Origin: Paramacrobiotus richtersi
Lineage: Eukaryota > Tardigrada > Eutardigrada > Parachela > Macrobiotidae
Length of the DNA stretch: 20,698 bases
Reading direction: 5' to 3'
NCBI GenBank assembly: GCA_034698045.1
Contig: JAQGAU010001197.1
Span: 1-20,698 of the forward strand
Notes under the pieces: generated by a model
The model's database searches: none
What the model was told of the DNA's origin: nothing
The model's input: only the letters and a program-made list of their open reading frames with translations
Shown here: one piece after another, positions 1-9,345 of the stretch
Numbering within the stretch: position 1 is the first letter of the stretch
Layout of the letters: every line of letters begins with the position of its first letter
Position numbers and translations under genes: made by a program

Positions 1-122
1 GGTCCGGGCATATATTCCGGGTCCGGGCATATATTCCGGGTCCGGGCATATATTCCGGGTCCGGGCATATATTCCGGAATCCGGGCATATATTTCGGTTC
101 CGGGCACATATTCCAGGTCCGG
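1..122. repeat. 19-bp minisatellite, left edge
   Basis: The window opens inside a tandem array with unit GGTCCGGGCATATATTCCG (19 bp). Four perfect copies occupy 1-76. Two diverged 20-bp copies follow to about 116, and then a broken GGTCCGG start. The array is cut by the window edge, so its true length is unknown. Decay towards the right is typical of the border of a minisatellite. No coding potential is seen. Confidence 0.95.
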
Positions 123-1140
123 GGGGACATTATTACCGGTTAAAGCTTAAAAAATTTGGAACTGTGCTCACGTAAATTTTGAAGATTTTTGGCTCTGCAT
201 TCTCGAGATCGTCACCTAATCCTCCTTGAGCTCGTTCGGATCTGAATTATTTTTTCGAAAAAGTCTCGTGCTTTGATGTTAAGGCCAAGTTCCTAGTGTA
301 ATCAAGAAGCAGTTTGTAGCCTATCGTGTAAAAAAAACTTTCCTCTGCTATAGCACGTTCACCGAATATTTTATTTAATTTTTTGAAAAAAGTAGCAGAA
401 TTAAAATTATTTAAGGTGTGGTCAAGGGGTTACAATGTCCTCAACAGATATATATCTTATTGCGCTGCTTTTGTTTTCGCTACTATGTAGCACAGCCGGC
501 ACACTAGCTATGTCCGGCGACTCCAGCCTGTAAGGAAGTAAGCACCAAGCGGGCGAGTGCGTTCATGCAGCTGCGATGGCTGCCTCTCTAGTATCAGTGA
601 AACAGCCGGGCCGCCGCTTCTAACACATGGCGCCAGCTGTATCGTCTCTGTAGCGGCACTGCAACCGTCATTTTGCTCAAACTTTGAGCGCGTGCTGTGT
701 AAAATCACGTTTATTTTTATAACAATTCAACACCATATAGGGAACGTGAGTAAAAAGTTTCTAAATTAATGACTTGACATGGTAACCTTATCGCACACAG
801 AAAATCGCAATATGATCGTTACAGCGGCAAAAAACGGTTGGGCGGTCCTCCAACTGTCCACCCTGCTTGCTTTTTAGATTTTAGCTTTTTCGAATGAAAT
901 TGAATGAATGTATTTTGAAAATTCTTATGTGCGATAAGGTTGTCTCAACACTACGGACATGATAGCGTACCAGTCAAATTTTTTGCTTTAGCGAATGTCG
1001 CAGTAATTTAACAACAAATTTTTGAATTTAAACTGATGTTGTAACTGAAGTTCAATAACTAAAAATGAACTGATTTAGGTATGTTTTAGAACATTCATTT
1101 CTGCATCTAGTGATGTTGATTAGGCAGTTTAAAATTGTGA
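123..1140. other. gene-free stretch, mostly AT-rich
   Basis: Nothing recognisable as a gene is seen on either strand. A locally GC-richer patch (about 490-700) contains short overlapping ORFs on both strands without family motifs or convincing splice structure. It could be a transposon remnant, but no terminal repeats are visible. Confidence 0.5.
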
Positions 1141-1368
1141 CGTATTGATGCAGCACATTCTGCCGCCGATCGACCCAACCACTGGGAACTTGCCCTAAAT
1201 CATGTAAAAAACATTAGTGATTTAAATTTAAAATCCCGTGTATCTGCTTTGTTAGCACCTCCGGTACATACAACGTCTATGTGGGGAAGCGTTCAGGAAA
1301 TAGCTGTGCCTTCTTCTGTAATTAGTAGTGAGAAAATTTTCGGTGCAACTGACAAGCTCCAGATGTGA
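1141..1368 (+). other. open frame without ATG start, possible exon or coding relic
   Basis: A frame of 75 codons runs from just after a TGA at 1138-1140 to TGA at 1366-1368. It has no early ATG, so it would have to be an internal or last exon; TGATGCAG ending at 1153 is a possible splice acceptor. The composition looks protein-like (segments such as HWELALNHVKNISDLNLKSR). I recognise no family, and no partner exon is obvious nearby. It may be a chance frame or an old fragment of a gene or transposon. Confidence 0.25.
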
Positions 1369-2378
1369 ACCTAACTACCGTATGCAAGGTACACTGAGCT
1401 CGGCTATGTCCAAGTGTACGTTGCTAAAACATACTAATATAATTGTTATTGGGGTGACTGTTACTTACATTTGTTTCTTCTAACAATGTTTGGCTTTGCT
1501 CGGGTGGAAATCTCGCCTGCGTTGTTCTTAACTGCTGTAATGCCTGTACAATGCGCTCTATCCTCTTTATGCAAAGTTGATTCAAAACCCTGTCAGCTAG
1601 CCGGGATAGTAAACCCTATTCAGTATTTCAAAAAATTTAAACAATCATCTAGCGGACATGCAACAGGCACCTAAGCTTGTGTTTCGTGACGTTAACTGTA
1701 TGCAACGAAAGCGTTTACGCTTTGCCGAATCTCATATATGGCAGTTGCTTTCGCGTTTTATAATCGAACATCGGAGCATAAGGGGAATCTTAATATGCGG
1801 AAGTGGCACCATAAATTCATGTGAAAATCGCCAACCTGCAGGCTTACAGCGCATCAACGCTGATGTTTTACTATGCCACCGTCAACGTCTGCTCTGAACA
1901 ACTTCTTAAAAACTCCAGTTCTCACTATCTTTTCTTGTGCCTAAATGAATATTTACCTTACCCATATGGTTAAAAATTTGTTATAATGTGCGACCCTTAC
2001 AATGAGGTGATTGACAAGCAACTTTCTGTTAAACATCGGAGAATTGTTTTATTCTTGGGGTTGAGTTGCATGGTTGCAAGGTGCGATAAGGAGTCTTTTC
2101 TTACTAGTGAGAAATTTGTGTATGAATGATACCTTTTTATTTATGGGAAAAAAATATTCGTATCTAGAATTTAGATAAAATTACTCAAAGTGTGAGCAAT
2201 CCATTGAAAAACGTTGCTTTCTTTATTGCTCTTTGTAATATTGTTAAGATTTTACTATTCAGTATTACGACGCAATATTCCGCAAACTTAACCAAGTGAT
2301 TTCTTTCTGTGCACTGTTAACCTATAACTTTTTCATGTGGCCCTAAGTTCGTACTTAACCACAGGAATGCGTGGCGAG
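1369..2378. other. gene-free stretch
   Basis: AT-rich DNA with only short ORFs (for example 1471-1674 and 1658-1897 on the + strand) that lack recognisable motifs, conserved splice sites or similarity to the array genes. I see no gene here. Confidence 0.5.
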
Positions 2379-2389
2379 GGTTCGATTCC
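2379..2389 (+). other. tRNA-type B box (tRNA or SINE relic)
   Basis: GGTTCGATTCC is an exact match to the RNA polymerase III B-box/T-loop consensus. GTACTTA (2351-2357) could pair with TGAGTAC just downstream, like a 7-bp acceptor stem, but the intervening length is too short for a normal tRNA and I cannot fold D and anticodon arms. A degenerate tRNA-derived element is the best reading. A chance match is possible. Confidence 0.3.
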
Positions 2390-2784
2390 CACCGTGAGTA
2401 CTTTTATGTAATTTCCAGTTTTCAGAAATCATCGAATTTCACAAAAAGCTTCACATGTTCTAAAGATTCCAATAGCCAGTCACCACGGCTTAATTGTGAG
2501 ATTAAATAATCGCCCGAATCAAAGCGGAGGTTCTCTATAGCCAGCTTTCATGTTGTGCATTTGTTCGTCGGTCCGTCAAGGCAAAAATTGGAAAATATTT
2601 AATAAAGAAGAGCCTTATTAATATCAAGCTGTAACTTAAATCTGAACAGTAGGTCTCTGTTGCTTCGCTTCGGTCTTCTCAGCGCAGCCAGAGGCTGGTG
2701 CACTTACCTAGTTTTAATAACTAATAATTTAGTACATATGATGTGCGTCGCTAGAACTGATGCAACAGTACAGCATAAGAGCTT

Positions 2785-2868
2785 GTCCGTGTCCATCTCC
2801 GTGTCCGTGTCCATGTCCGTGTCCGTGTCCGTGTCCATGTCCGTGTCCATGTCCGTGTCCATGTCCAG
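2785..2868. repeat. hexanucleotide microsatellite GTCCRT
   Basis: Fourteen uninterrupted 6-bp units of GTCCGT or GTCCAT (one CTCCGT, last one GTCCAG). The only variable base is the fourth of each unit, G or A. Depending on frame it would encode Cys-Pro or Ser-Val/Ser-Met dipeptides. The two open frames crossing it are a by-product of the period being a multiple of three, not evidence for a gene. Confidence 0.95.
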
Positions 2869-2935
2869 GTATTAGTAATACCCAAAACTTTCTCATTCAG
2901 AATTGTCTTCCAAAGTTTTTTCATTGCCTGGTGAA

Positions 2936-2946
2936 TAGCTCAGTGG
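2936..2946 (+). other. tRNA-type A box (tRNA/SINE relic)
   Basis: TAGCTCAGTGG fits the A-box consensus TRGYNNANNNG exactly and resembles a tRNA D arm. GCTC could pair with GGGC across an 11-nt loop. No B box follows within tRNA distance, so this is at most the 5' half of a tRNA-like element. Confidence 0.3.
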
Positions 2947-3185
2947 ACAAAGGGGCCAGAGAGGATCGCGGCACACCATTGTGTAGCTGATTGTCTTGCG
3001 CATGCAGACAAATTACACGTGCAATTATCTGCCACACAGCAGATGCAAAAAACAACTTCTTCCCGACCCACTTTCGGCTACTAGCTGTCGTCTTAAGCCT
3101 CTCTGTTTGAAGTTTCGGTCCACTTCCTTACCGCCCTGTATAACACGTTACGTACACTACATATCCTGCACACTGGGCGGCAGCC

Positions 3186-3464
3186 ATGGTTATGCGAATA
3201 GTCTGGATGGCAGAATTTTCCTGTAGCTTACATTTTCTGGGCATTATCCTTGTTGCCATTATTGTATTAGTGGCTTTTCGGATTTCCAAAATTCCAAATA
3301 AGTTTGTTAGGATAACATCTTCATACGATTTTATATACAGCTTTCCAACTGTAAGTACGCATGGCGCCCCGTCCTGTTTAAACAACATTGCCAAGCTGAA
3401 AGCGAGAAACCTTGAAATCCGTCGAGCTTGGCCGTGCGCTGTGAGGATTATTGAATGTAAGTGA
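3186..3464 (+). CDS. hypothetical small single-pass membrane protein ORF
   Basis: An ORF of 92 codons starts at an ATG in a favourable context (GCAGCCATGG). Residues about 16-32 form an uninterrupted hydrophobic segment (LHFLGIILVAIIVLVAF), followed by a basic stretch, as in a single membrane-spanning protein. A strong donor-like GTAAGT lies inside the frame at about 3351, so the true product, if any, could be spliced and differ in its C-terminus. I recognise no family, and no other copy is seen in the window. It sits about 150 bp upstream of the first SMYD-like gene, on the same strand. A non-coding chance frame remains quite possible. Confidence 0.25.
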   Translation: MVMRIVWMAEFSCSLHFLGIILVAIIVLVAFRISKIPNKFVRITSSYDFIYSFPTVSTHGAPSCLNNIAKLKARNLEIRRAWPCAVRIIECK

Positions 3465-3535
3465 ATGTTCTATTAAACGTGAATCTGTACTTATCGTTTA
3501 TCAGCTTACTTCGCAATGTCGATTTATGTCGACAG

Positions 3536-3612
3536 GAAGCTTGTGATTTAGCGGAAATTTCAGAAACTGCTTGCAGTAACCAGGAATACCTGAGCCAGAC
3601 TCTACGTGAACG
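3536..3612 (+). promoter_or_regulatory. conserved 5' leader of copy A
   Basis: The stretch before the ATG matches those of the other array genes: a GACAG followed by (G/A)AAGCTTGT, then AGCGGAAATTT, then CCAGACTCTACG..AACGATGAC at the start codon. An in-frame TGA directly precedes the ATG (TGAACGATG), which supports the start. CGACAG ending at 3535 could be a 3' splice site for a leader intron or trans-splicing; this is inference only. Confidence 0.5.
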
Positions 3613-5666
3613 ATGACTTTGGAGAGACCATACCGTTCCTTCTCAGCTGGAGATTTAGTGCTTTCTTGCGATCCCTGGACGTGGGCTCTGGGCAATCGGG
3701 ACGAGTATAGCCGATATTGTGCATTCTGTTTTGCGGAACGTCAGGATCTACGGACGTGCTCGGGATGCAAACTTCATCGATACTGCGATGCGGAATGTCA
3801 AGTAAGAAAGCATTGTGTCAGCATAGCGTGTCATAACCGATTTGTAATTTCCCTATCAGACTGCGGACTGGAAACATGAGCATAAGGTGGAATGCATCCT
3901 TCTCGGACGCGTAAATACTTTACCGAATGTGGCCAACTGCAATACTGGACTACGCGGAATAATGGCTGTGCTTTTGATGTCAAAGATTGCACTAAAACTT
4001 GTGGTACGGTTAAGTGAAAGTCATTTTACTCGCAAACCTTTCTTTGTCGCATCAACTGAAGAAAACACGTTGCGCAATATATGAAACCGAAAAGCGTGAA
4101 AAGTGTATAATTTATACTGTAACAAACAGAATTCACCATACATAGCTCAGAGTATAGCTTTGCTTTGCAGAAGAGTATCCGGGATAATCTCGTTGGATTG
4201 AGAACGAAAACAGCCCGCGAAATTTTGGACTCGCTTCCACGCTATCCAGAGAACGAAAGGCGCCGATCCTTCTTTGAGTTTAAGATGTAAGAAATGGGAA
4301 ACCGGATGCAGACAAAAGTACCCAGATGTAATTTTAATTGTAGGTTGGAGAAAATTCCTCCCGAACAGTTATTCCCAGCGTTCAATCCATTCTGCTCGCA
4401 GCTTGACTTTGTAGAGTTTGTTAGACTCATCGAGTACAATACGTTCCCAATCCTGAACCCGGGCGCCAAAAACACCGTTATTGGAGCAGCAATCATGCCG
4501 CAGGCACCGTTCCGGGACATGACGGCGGTCTGCTGGGATAGTAACGTGGTCCTAGACTTCCGCGGACGAAAGTTTGTTATTCACGCGACGGAGGATGTTG
4601 CAGCGTATTCAGGATTAAATGACGTAAGTTCTATGCTACGTTTGTATTTTGGTTTTGTGCTTCTTGTTCGGATGTTGCGTCCCCCAGAGTTTTTTGTAAC
4701 GTTTGGATCATTTCTTTGCTTTCTAGCTGCGTTATAGTGAACTGATGAACGACCCATCATTCTTATCGCCAACGGAACGTCGACGATTATTCCAAGAGAT
4801 GTACAACCACCCATGTGGCTGTCGCAAATGCACACCCGCATATGTAAGTGTGATTAAGATTATGAGTGAAGAAAGCTGTAAACAGTTAGTACCCAATACT
4901 AGGAAGCGGAAATTAATCCGTTAACATGCTTGACCCCCGGATGTGCGGAACGCATCCCAAGTGACGAACGCGCACTTTTACCGTGCCCACAATGCGGAGC
5001 GATTACCAATCCTGGCCGACTGCAGCAGGTCAAATGCTTTGTAAACATGTTGGATGAAATCCAGACACGTTACAGACTGGGTGAAATCGACGAAAAGCTG
5101 GGTTATGCCCTGGAGACTGCACTCCTGGAAGAAATAGATGCCTCGGGAATCTTACACGCTGATGCTCACATTCGTTTTCTTGTCGGCTCGCACGCTGTCG
5201 ATGACTATGAGAACGAAGGGAGCCACGCAGAAGCTTGGGAACTGTCCAAAGCAATGGTCAGCTGTGCTCGGTGGGTATTGATTTATTAAGTTGTACGTTT
5301 TAAGGTCACCTCAGTTTTCGCTTTATCGAGAAGGTTTTAATCGAAAAATTTTATAGAAAAATTATCCCGAGGTATCACGTTCGCCGCGCATATTTCCTGA
5401 TGAGAGCCGGGCTTTGTCTGGGCGAACTTTTAAGAAAACTTCGAGATATGGAAAAGGCTACCGTCACAAGACAAGCGGCACATCGTTTACTAATCGATTT
5501 GTTCGAAAATTCGATGCCGTGTTTCAACTTCTGTAAAGAAGCATGGGAAATCTACAGCAAGATCTCCGGCGAAGACTCACAGTCGGCCAGAGATGCGAGG
5601 GATTGCCATGAGCTCCTTGAAGCCGAAAAGTGCGAAATGATGAAAGTGGTACGATTTACGTTTTAA
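3613..5666 (+). CDS. SMYD-like SET/MYND protein, copy A (507 aa, 7 exons)
   Basis: Exons: 3613-3801, 3860-4003, 4171-4286, 4344-4623, 4727-4843, 4903-5270, 5357-5666; all introns are GT..AG (57-167 bp) and phases match the other copies. Residues 36-75 form a complete MYND zinc finger (C36, C39, C49, C52, C58, C62, H71, C75), known in the family as a protein-interaction module. The SET core lies at about 180-245. The catalytic/cofactor motif NHSCxPN is replaced by TAVCWDSN (210-217), keeping only the zinc-ligand-type Cys213. Post-SET cysteines are 273/275/278, and a second four-Cys motif is at 291/296/310/313. Residues about 325-500 match the helical, TPR-like SMYD C-terminal domain. The N-terminal strand with the GxG cofactor loop is missing, because the protein starts at the SAGDLVLS part. 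I infer a SMYD-derived protein lacking methyltransferase activity. The model is internally consistent; the function is not proven. Confidence 0.9.
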
Positions 5667-6305
5667 CATAGCGTTACTGCTTGAGACGTCAAGCAGTAAT
5701 GAATTTCAAGCCTGGCGTAAGTTAGCAATTAGATTAATGACTAAGATGTTCCTGTCACCAAGAATTCTGATAAAGTCAACTGATTTTGTGACAAATATTT
5801 TAACACGGGATGGGCCATACCGTATGGTGCATAAAGTACTACACTGTCATCATGAAAGTCATGATTGTGTTGAAGATGTTTTGCTCAGGTCGATGAAGAA
5901 CTGTTTTAATAACTTCAGGTAATAATGCCGGTCTCACAATTGTCAGGGCTGCGTTGTCGTCCTCGACTGAATTTCGTTCGTTGAGGAAGACTTGAATACT
6001 GACCATGAGCTAAGTTTATAGACTAGACTATAGACTCTACTCTACAGCTCATGATACTCCCCCTAATGCAAGAGAAAACAAGTTACCACCACATTAAGGA
6101 ATTCGCATTAAGGACTTGAATTCGCATTGCTCGTCGAGCGGTGTACTAGCCCCACTTTATGGAGACGCACGTTTGGAATTTGTTGGTCGCTTATGCAAAA
6201 GCATGAGTTTTGGCAAATTACGCTTTAAGAATGGGAGCAGTCTAGGCTTTCCTAGTCGTGCAATAGTTCGGAATGTCCAGTCCACAATTACCTGCTGCTT
6301 GTGAG
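5667..6305. other. intergenic spacer A-B
   Basis: No gene is seen. The spacer holds the 3' hairpin of copy A and a 3'-flanking block shared with copies E and F (about 5838-5875). It also has short direct repeats: GAATTCGCATT occurs twice near 6109-6128, and CATGAGCT/AGCTCATG arms lie around 6004-6052. No clear AATAAA signal is found close to the stop of copy A. Confidence 0.6.
5674..5699 (+). terminator. perfect hairpin just after the stop of copy A
   Basis: TTACTGCTTGA (5674-5684) and its exact reverse complement TCAAGCAGTAA (5689-5699) enclose the loop GACG, beginning 7 bp after the TAA. An 11-bp perfect stem in the 3' UTR could act in mRNA 3' end formation or stability. It is not conserved at this position after copies C, D or F. 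The type 'terminator' is used only as the nearest class. Confidence 0.45.
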
Positions 6306-8165
6306 ATGTTGCCACGGTCTTCCGCAGCTGGAGACATAGTACTATCATACCAACCCTGGGTGTGGTGCTTTGACTGGGAAGAATATGAAAAAATGTGTGC
6401 TTGGTGTCTTACGGAACGCGAAACACTGCGTAGCTGTTCAGGGTGCATCGCGGTACTGCGATACCAACTGTCAGGTAAACAGCTGTACAATCTCAGACTA
6501 AAGTTACGAGTTTTCGGTGCCTTCTATGCGTTCTTGTAGGCGGCAGACTGGAAAAGCGGGCATAAAACGGAATGTGCCATGTTCAATGGAATACAATATG
6601 TGGACATATCCAACATTCAAAGGAATACAACCATACAACAATATACAATATTCAACGGAATACAACCTTGAAGAATAGTGCCGGAGTTTGAAGTACCCAT
6701 TGGTTATTGCGGGTTCAACGTGGCATTTTCTGGATACGTAATGGTCTTACTTGTGGCGAAAATATCCAGGAAACTGAAGGTACTTTGTGCCGCTGACTGA
6801 ACGCTGGTAAACGTCACTATTAATTTTAGTAGTATAGTAGTCCAGGTAGTACAAACATGTTTATAAAACAACACATTTCAGTTCAGAATATTTTGAGACT
6901 TGTTGCATGCTTCTTGGTTATGCACATGCAATCTGTGATGCAGATTTCATCGGAATTATTATTTTGCTTTTATTACGCATTTATGGTACAAGTATGAGTA
7001 ATCTAATGGAGTAATGTAAACTTTCGTAATGAAGTGACTGTGAACTTGTGAGGCCGTACAACTATGGGTGTTAAATATGGATTTCCGATATGCCGCCTCT
7101 ATACAGCAAAACGAACGAGAGAAGCTGGTAGGGTTGGGAGAAAGGTCAGCCCAGAAGATTTTGGCTCTATTTCCGGATCCGTCATCAGTAGATCTGGTAA
7201 TTGATACCGATCGGTGTGATATATGCCAGCTTAAGCTGTAAGTACCCGTTAATGTTCACCAGCTATATGCTAAAAAATTTGCTATATGCTCCTTTCGTTT
7301 AGGAGAATTTACTGAAGTAGCTACAATGTTTGTGCGAATGTATCCTGAGGGATAGCGTACATGTGAATATGTATGTGGAAAGATAGCTGATAATTACTCG
7401 CTCGTTCGTACTCGATTTAGATATAAGTTTTATATTTGTCGTCTTTGGAAGCTGAGATGAATCTGCTGACGTGCGCCACTCCACATTGTCCGGAATGGAT
7501 TTCCGCAGATGGTCTTTCTTCCCAGCCATGCACCCAATGTGGCGTCGTCAGTTCTCTCCGTCTGCAGCAGTTTCAGCATTTCGTGAAGAAATACGACGAT
7601 ATCGAATAGGACAGCGGTAACACGGCCGACGAGACGAAAGCTCCGAAGAAAGGTGTCCTGTTGAAGGCCATAGATGCTGCGGGTATACTGCATAAGGACG
7701 CCAGCCTCCGTTTCCTCTGGCTGCGGATGGACGATGGCCCCTCGGTTACGGCACAAAGAACAGTTCGAGGAAGCCTGGAGTTTGTTTCGTGGACTTGCAC
7801 CATCTACCAGGTAAATGAGTGGAGTCTGATGAACTGATTACGAAGCCATATGGGAGCTTTATCTAGTTGCTGCACTGACTACAATGTGCACCAATTTACA
7901 CCGGAGAAGGCGGCCTTCTCCGAGAAGCGAGCATAGGCTGTGCTACTAATATTCCTATTTTCACTTATTAATCCTTTTTATAGGGCTCATTATCCAAAAT
8001 ACCACCATGACCGCGCTCGGTACTTGGCGCATGCTGCCACTTTTCCCGTCACTTGTTGTTTGCGGGCGGTACGGTAGAGACTGTGCGAGCGCGAAAGACG
8101 TCGAGAAAATAATCTCTGATCTCCAGCCAGTTGTAACAGTGCTACCGATCATGTTACACGCATAA
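6306..8165 (+). pseudogene. SMYD-like relic, copy B (SET-core exons lost)
   Basis: Homologous pieces lie in the usual order: exon 1 6306-6474, exon 2 6540-6779, exon 3 7107-7237, exon 6 7448-7810, exon 7 7984 to about 8165. Exon 1 keeps SAAGDIVLS and the first MYND cysteines, but a net 5-bp deletion after CSGC shifts the frame. Exon 2 keeps ADWKSGHKTEC but is swollen by a short repeat and has TGA at 6669-6671. Exon 3 is open, and its phase and splice sites are preserved. Exons 4 and 5 (the SET core and CxCxxC) are absent from 7238-7447. Exon 6 begins with TTTG instead of an AG acceptor, has TAG at 7607-7609, and is frameshifted before the EEAW motif. Exon 7 opens with HYPKYHHDRARYL and then decays. 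It is more diverged than any other copy, and no functional SMYD product is possible. Confidence 0.88.
6582..6665. repeat. 34/35-bp imperfect tandem repeat inside exon 2 of copy B
   Basis: TTCAATGGAATACAA (6582-6596), TTCAAAGGAATACAA (6616-6630) and TTCAACGGAATACAA (6651-6665) are spaced 34 and 35 bp apart, and the intervening sequence is partly similar. The expansion lies where the other copies have a length-variable linker after the MYND finger. Confidence 0.75.
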
Positions 8166-8845
8166 AAGTGTTTTTACGATTTTCTATCTTGTTTTTAGCG
8201 GAGTACAGCATCCGAATGCATACAACTTCACCGTTATTGTGTACTACTGTATCGCGCTTATCAAAATTAAAGACCAAATATTATTTCTGCATTTTTGTAA
8301 TCGCTTCCGTGTGTTCGTATTGTTGATAGCGTGATTTCTGGATTGTCAAAATTATACGGTAACAAACAAAGTCTGTTTAACGATGTAAAAGTACCATTAA
8401 AATTAGAACATCAAACAGTCAAGTAAAAGATCCAGTGATGCGTACAAATACAAGAATAAAAGTTTCTGGGTAATAGTCAATCAACTTGACGTCAGGCAGC
8501 GCATAGCATCGTGTGACCTTGCGAATACGGTAAGGTATAACCGTGTAAGTCATACAGATGACCCGAATGTACATCCTTTTCACATGAAAACAGAAATCGG
8601 AGCTGTGTGAGAACACACGGAGATTAGAAAACATAATTAATCAGATCCATAAAATCCGTTGTTCTTGATCGAACGCTTTATGTACCAATATTTCTTATTA
8701 CTTGCAGCTAAATCTTCTTTCGATTTTCTATTGAAAGTTTACTGATTTCATACAAGCTTCTCAGTTCGAAATCTCTGTGCATCGACAGAAAGCTTGTAAT
8801 TTTGGCGGAAATTTCGGAAACTACTAATATTTATCTACGTTAACG
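8166..8845. other. intergenic spacer B-C with inverted upstream block and leader
   Basis: No gene is seen. About 8425-8615 is a reverse-complement version of the block that precedes copies D and F. About 8789-8845 is the conserved 5' leader (CGACAGAAAGCTTGTAATTTT..GGCGGAAATTT) ending in AACGATGAC at the start of copy C. An in-frame TAA at 8825-8827 upstream of the ATG supports the start choice. Confidence 0.6.
8425..8615 (-). promoter_or_regulatory. array upstream block, inverted orientation (copy C)
   Basis: Read on the minus strand, this segment contains in order CATGTGAAAAGGATG, CGCAAGGTCACACG, CTATGCGCTGCCTGACGT and CTTTTATTCTTGTATTTG. These match the plus-strand blocks in front of copies D and F. 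It contains CAAGGTCA (minus strand, 8514-8521) and a palindromic CRE-like TGACGTCA (8487-8494). A regulatory role is inferred only from conservation and position. Confidence 0.6.
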
Positions 8846-9345
8846 ATGACTTCGGAGAGACCATTTCGATCCTTCTCAGCTGGTGATTTGGTTCTCTCAT
8901 ACGATCCCTGGTTATGGACGTTTGTCAGTCGGGATGAATACAACCGGTATTGTGCATTCTGTTTCACGGAACGGCAAGATTTGCGGACCTGCTCGAAATG
9001 CAAACTTCATCGATATTGCGATGCAAAGTGTCAGGTAAGAATCAATACCAAATTGTTAGGCGGCTGTAAATACTGCAGCCAACAAATTCATCACAAATCA
9101 CTATACATGCACCGATAACCGGCAAGTGACATAATTGTATTTGGAAGGGAGTGCGGTATGATTGTATCGTAATTGGTTCGTAATTTCCCTGTTAGATAAC
9201 GGACTGGAAACAGGAGCATAAAGTGGAATGTGCTATGCTCGGAAGCTTGCAATTAGATACATCCACGAATATGGTCCACTCCAGCACAGAACGTCGTTCA
9301 GTAATAGCGGTGGTTTTAGTGTCGAAGATTGCCCTAAAACTTGAG

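Noticed and set aside
2660-2990. Two overlapping open frames with Cys-Pro and Ser-Val/Met repeats
   Set aside because: They arise from the hexanucleotide microsatellite, whose period is a multiple of three. No start context, splice sites or conserved domain support them.
6001-6052. Possible CRISPR-like or structured repeat (TATAGAC direct repeats and CATGAGCT/AGCTCATG arms)
   Set aside because: The repeats are too short and irregular, and the genome is clearly eukaryotic.
8419-8634. Minus-strand frame in the spacer before copy C, with a similar peptide readable before copies D and F (KRM.IRI, KVT)
   Set aside because: The similarity follows from the shared DNA block. The frame is broken by a stop in the copy before F, so a conserved protein is unlikely; it was treated as non-coding.
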